A stretch of DNA of 64,000 nucleotides from Membranipora membranacea (taxonomy: Eukaryota > Bryozoa > Gymnolaemata > Cheilostomatida > Membraniporidae), in NCBI GenBank assembly GCA_914767715.1, contig OU612068.1, positions 29,202,001 through 29,266,000 on the forward strand, read 5' to 3'. The notes beneath the pieces are model-generated. The model was not told where the DNA came from. It saw nothing but the letters and a program-made list of their open reading frames with translations, and made no database searches. Every line of letters begins with the position of its first letter. Position 1 is the stretch's first letter. A program made the position numbers and the translations under genes. Below, in pieces: positions 63,119 through 64,000 of the stretch.

Positions 63119-64000
63119 CTGAAAAGCTTAGTTATAACCTCAAATTTCGTGAAGCAACGATAAAAGATTTCTCATCAAAACAATTGTAGTGATATTTTAC
63201 AAAATTCGAAAAAAAATTTGAGTGCACGGTATGGCGACATATATTTAAGAGATGTAATAAGTCACTTACACATGGCTGTAGCAGAAGTAGATATACTGTA
63301 TATGTATTTATACTGCTGCGGTATGTCCATTGTCATGGTACAGCAAAATCTGGTCTTACCTACATGGAGTTCAGCTATTAGTCTATAATAAAGTAAGTAA
63401 GTAAATAAGCAAATAAACGAGTAATCTCAAAAAAACTCACATCATGAGCAGTTAATATATTATTTTTTTAAAAGCAATCATTGTCCTTTGAACTTAATTG
63501 GCGAGGATTTTTGGTTGAAAAAAGCTATCTTCCTCTGCATTGTGAGTTTGGTGTATTATGGATTCCCTGATAAGAAAAGCTGAATGGGCCACTAGAAGTA
63601 CATCCTACTCCTGTCGTACGGATTCCATGTACACCAAAACTTGAAAGAGACGTAACTCATTATTACCTGAAATGCCAGAACGGTCGGAGACCATTAAATT
63701 CAATTAGCAGTCAAACAAAGGAGTAAGTCTAATACAAAATCTAATCTGAAATAATGCTTGCCAACCACTGAGAGAAAACGAAGTGCCAGAATGGCCTTCA
63801 TTGTTTATTTTATGTCTTTCTTTCACTTTAGCTTCTTTTCCCAGTTTGATGCTTTCTCAATTAGATATGACCATATTCATATCATAATTTTTAACCCCTC
63901 GTACCCTTGTGTGTAAGACAGCGTAAAGAGCATGGAGGTCTTTTATTGCGAATGACATTGATACTGTTTTCTTAATCACAGAACCTGACCTTGTTCATGA
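63119..64000. other. No supported gene
   Basis: AT-rich sequence, probably an intron or the upstream part of the unidentified minus-strand gene. A possible donor (GTAAGTG) is near 63262-63268 on the minus strand, but the exon it would end does not match the phase needed downstream. Confidence 0.35.

Noticed and set aside
1-64000. CRISPR arrays, bacterial operons or phage genes
   Set aside because: None seen; introns, animal domain families and retroelements show a eukaryotic genome.

Overview
The window is nuclear DNA of an animal. It is AT-rich and intron-rich, with GT-AG introns of about 100 bp to several kb. It encodes extracellular CCP/FnIII, WAP and Frizzled-CRD domains and the ciliary protein TBC1D32 (Bromi). 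Divergence from vertebrate proteins and the repeat content suggest a marine invertebrate, possibly early-branching such as a sponge, but the sequence alone does not fix the phylum. No bacterial or organellar features were seen.

Layout. (1) 2-21369, + strand: 3' part of a single-pass receptor with at least five CCP (sushi) domains, an FnIII-like stalk and a short non-catalytic tail. A 13.2 kb intron (2018-15227) hosts three minus-strand genes for small secreted cysteine-rich proteins: one decayed, one intact, and one ending in a WAP domain. The intron also carries a tandem segmental duplication, a 1.3 kb foldback element and a LINE tail. (2) 22114-23396, +: a secreted Frizzled-CRD protein with a C-terminal Ser-Gly cluster. 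(3) 24261-27068, -: UBL7 orthologue, seven exons. (4) 29438-49280, -: complete TBC1D32 orthologue, 26 exons and about 1299 aa. Its intron 9 contains a plus-strand GT31 glycosyltransferase (42532-44069). (5) 52286-57125: full-length Ty3/gypsy-type LTR retrotransposon on the minus strand, with 210 bp LTRs, 5 bp target duplication, tRNA-Leu-type primer site and three in-frame TGA codons in its single gag-pol frame. (6) 59036-61969, +: NIPSNAP family gene, six exons. (7) 62403-63118, -: last two exons of an unidentified gene.

Exon models were built by hand from reading frame, splice dinucleotides and intron phase. Phases agree throughout, and the summed lengths of the complete models (UBL7, TBC1D32, NIPSNAP, Frizzled-CRD, GT31, the two intact small secreted genes) are multiples of three. 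The genes are not an operon. Their only relationships are genomic: nesting, tandem duplication and shared repeats. Names for TBC1D32, UBL7, NIPSNAP and GT31 rest on remembered family similarity and motifs, not on a database search.
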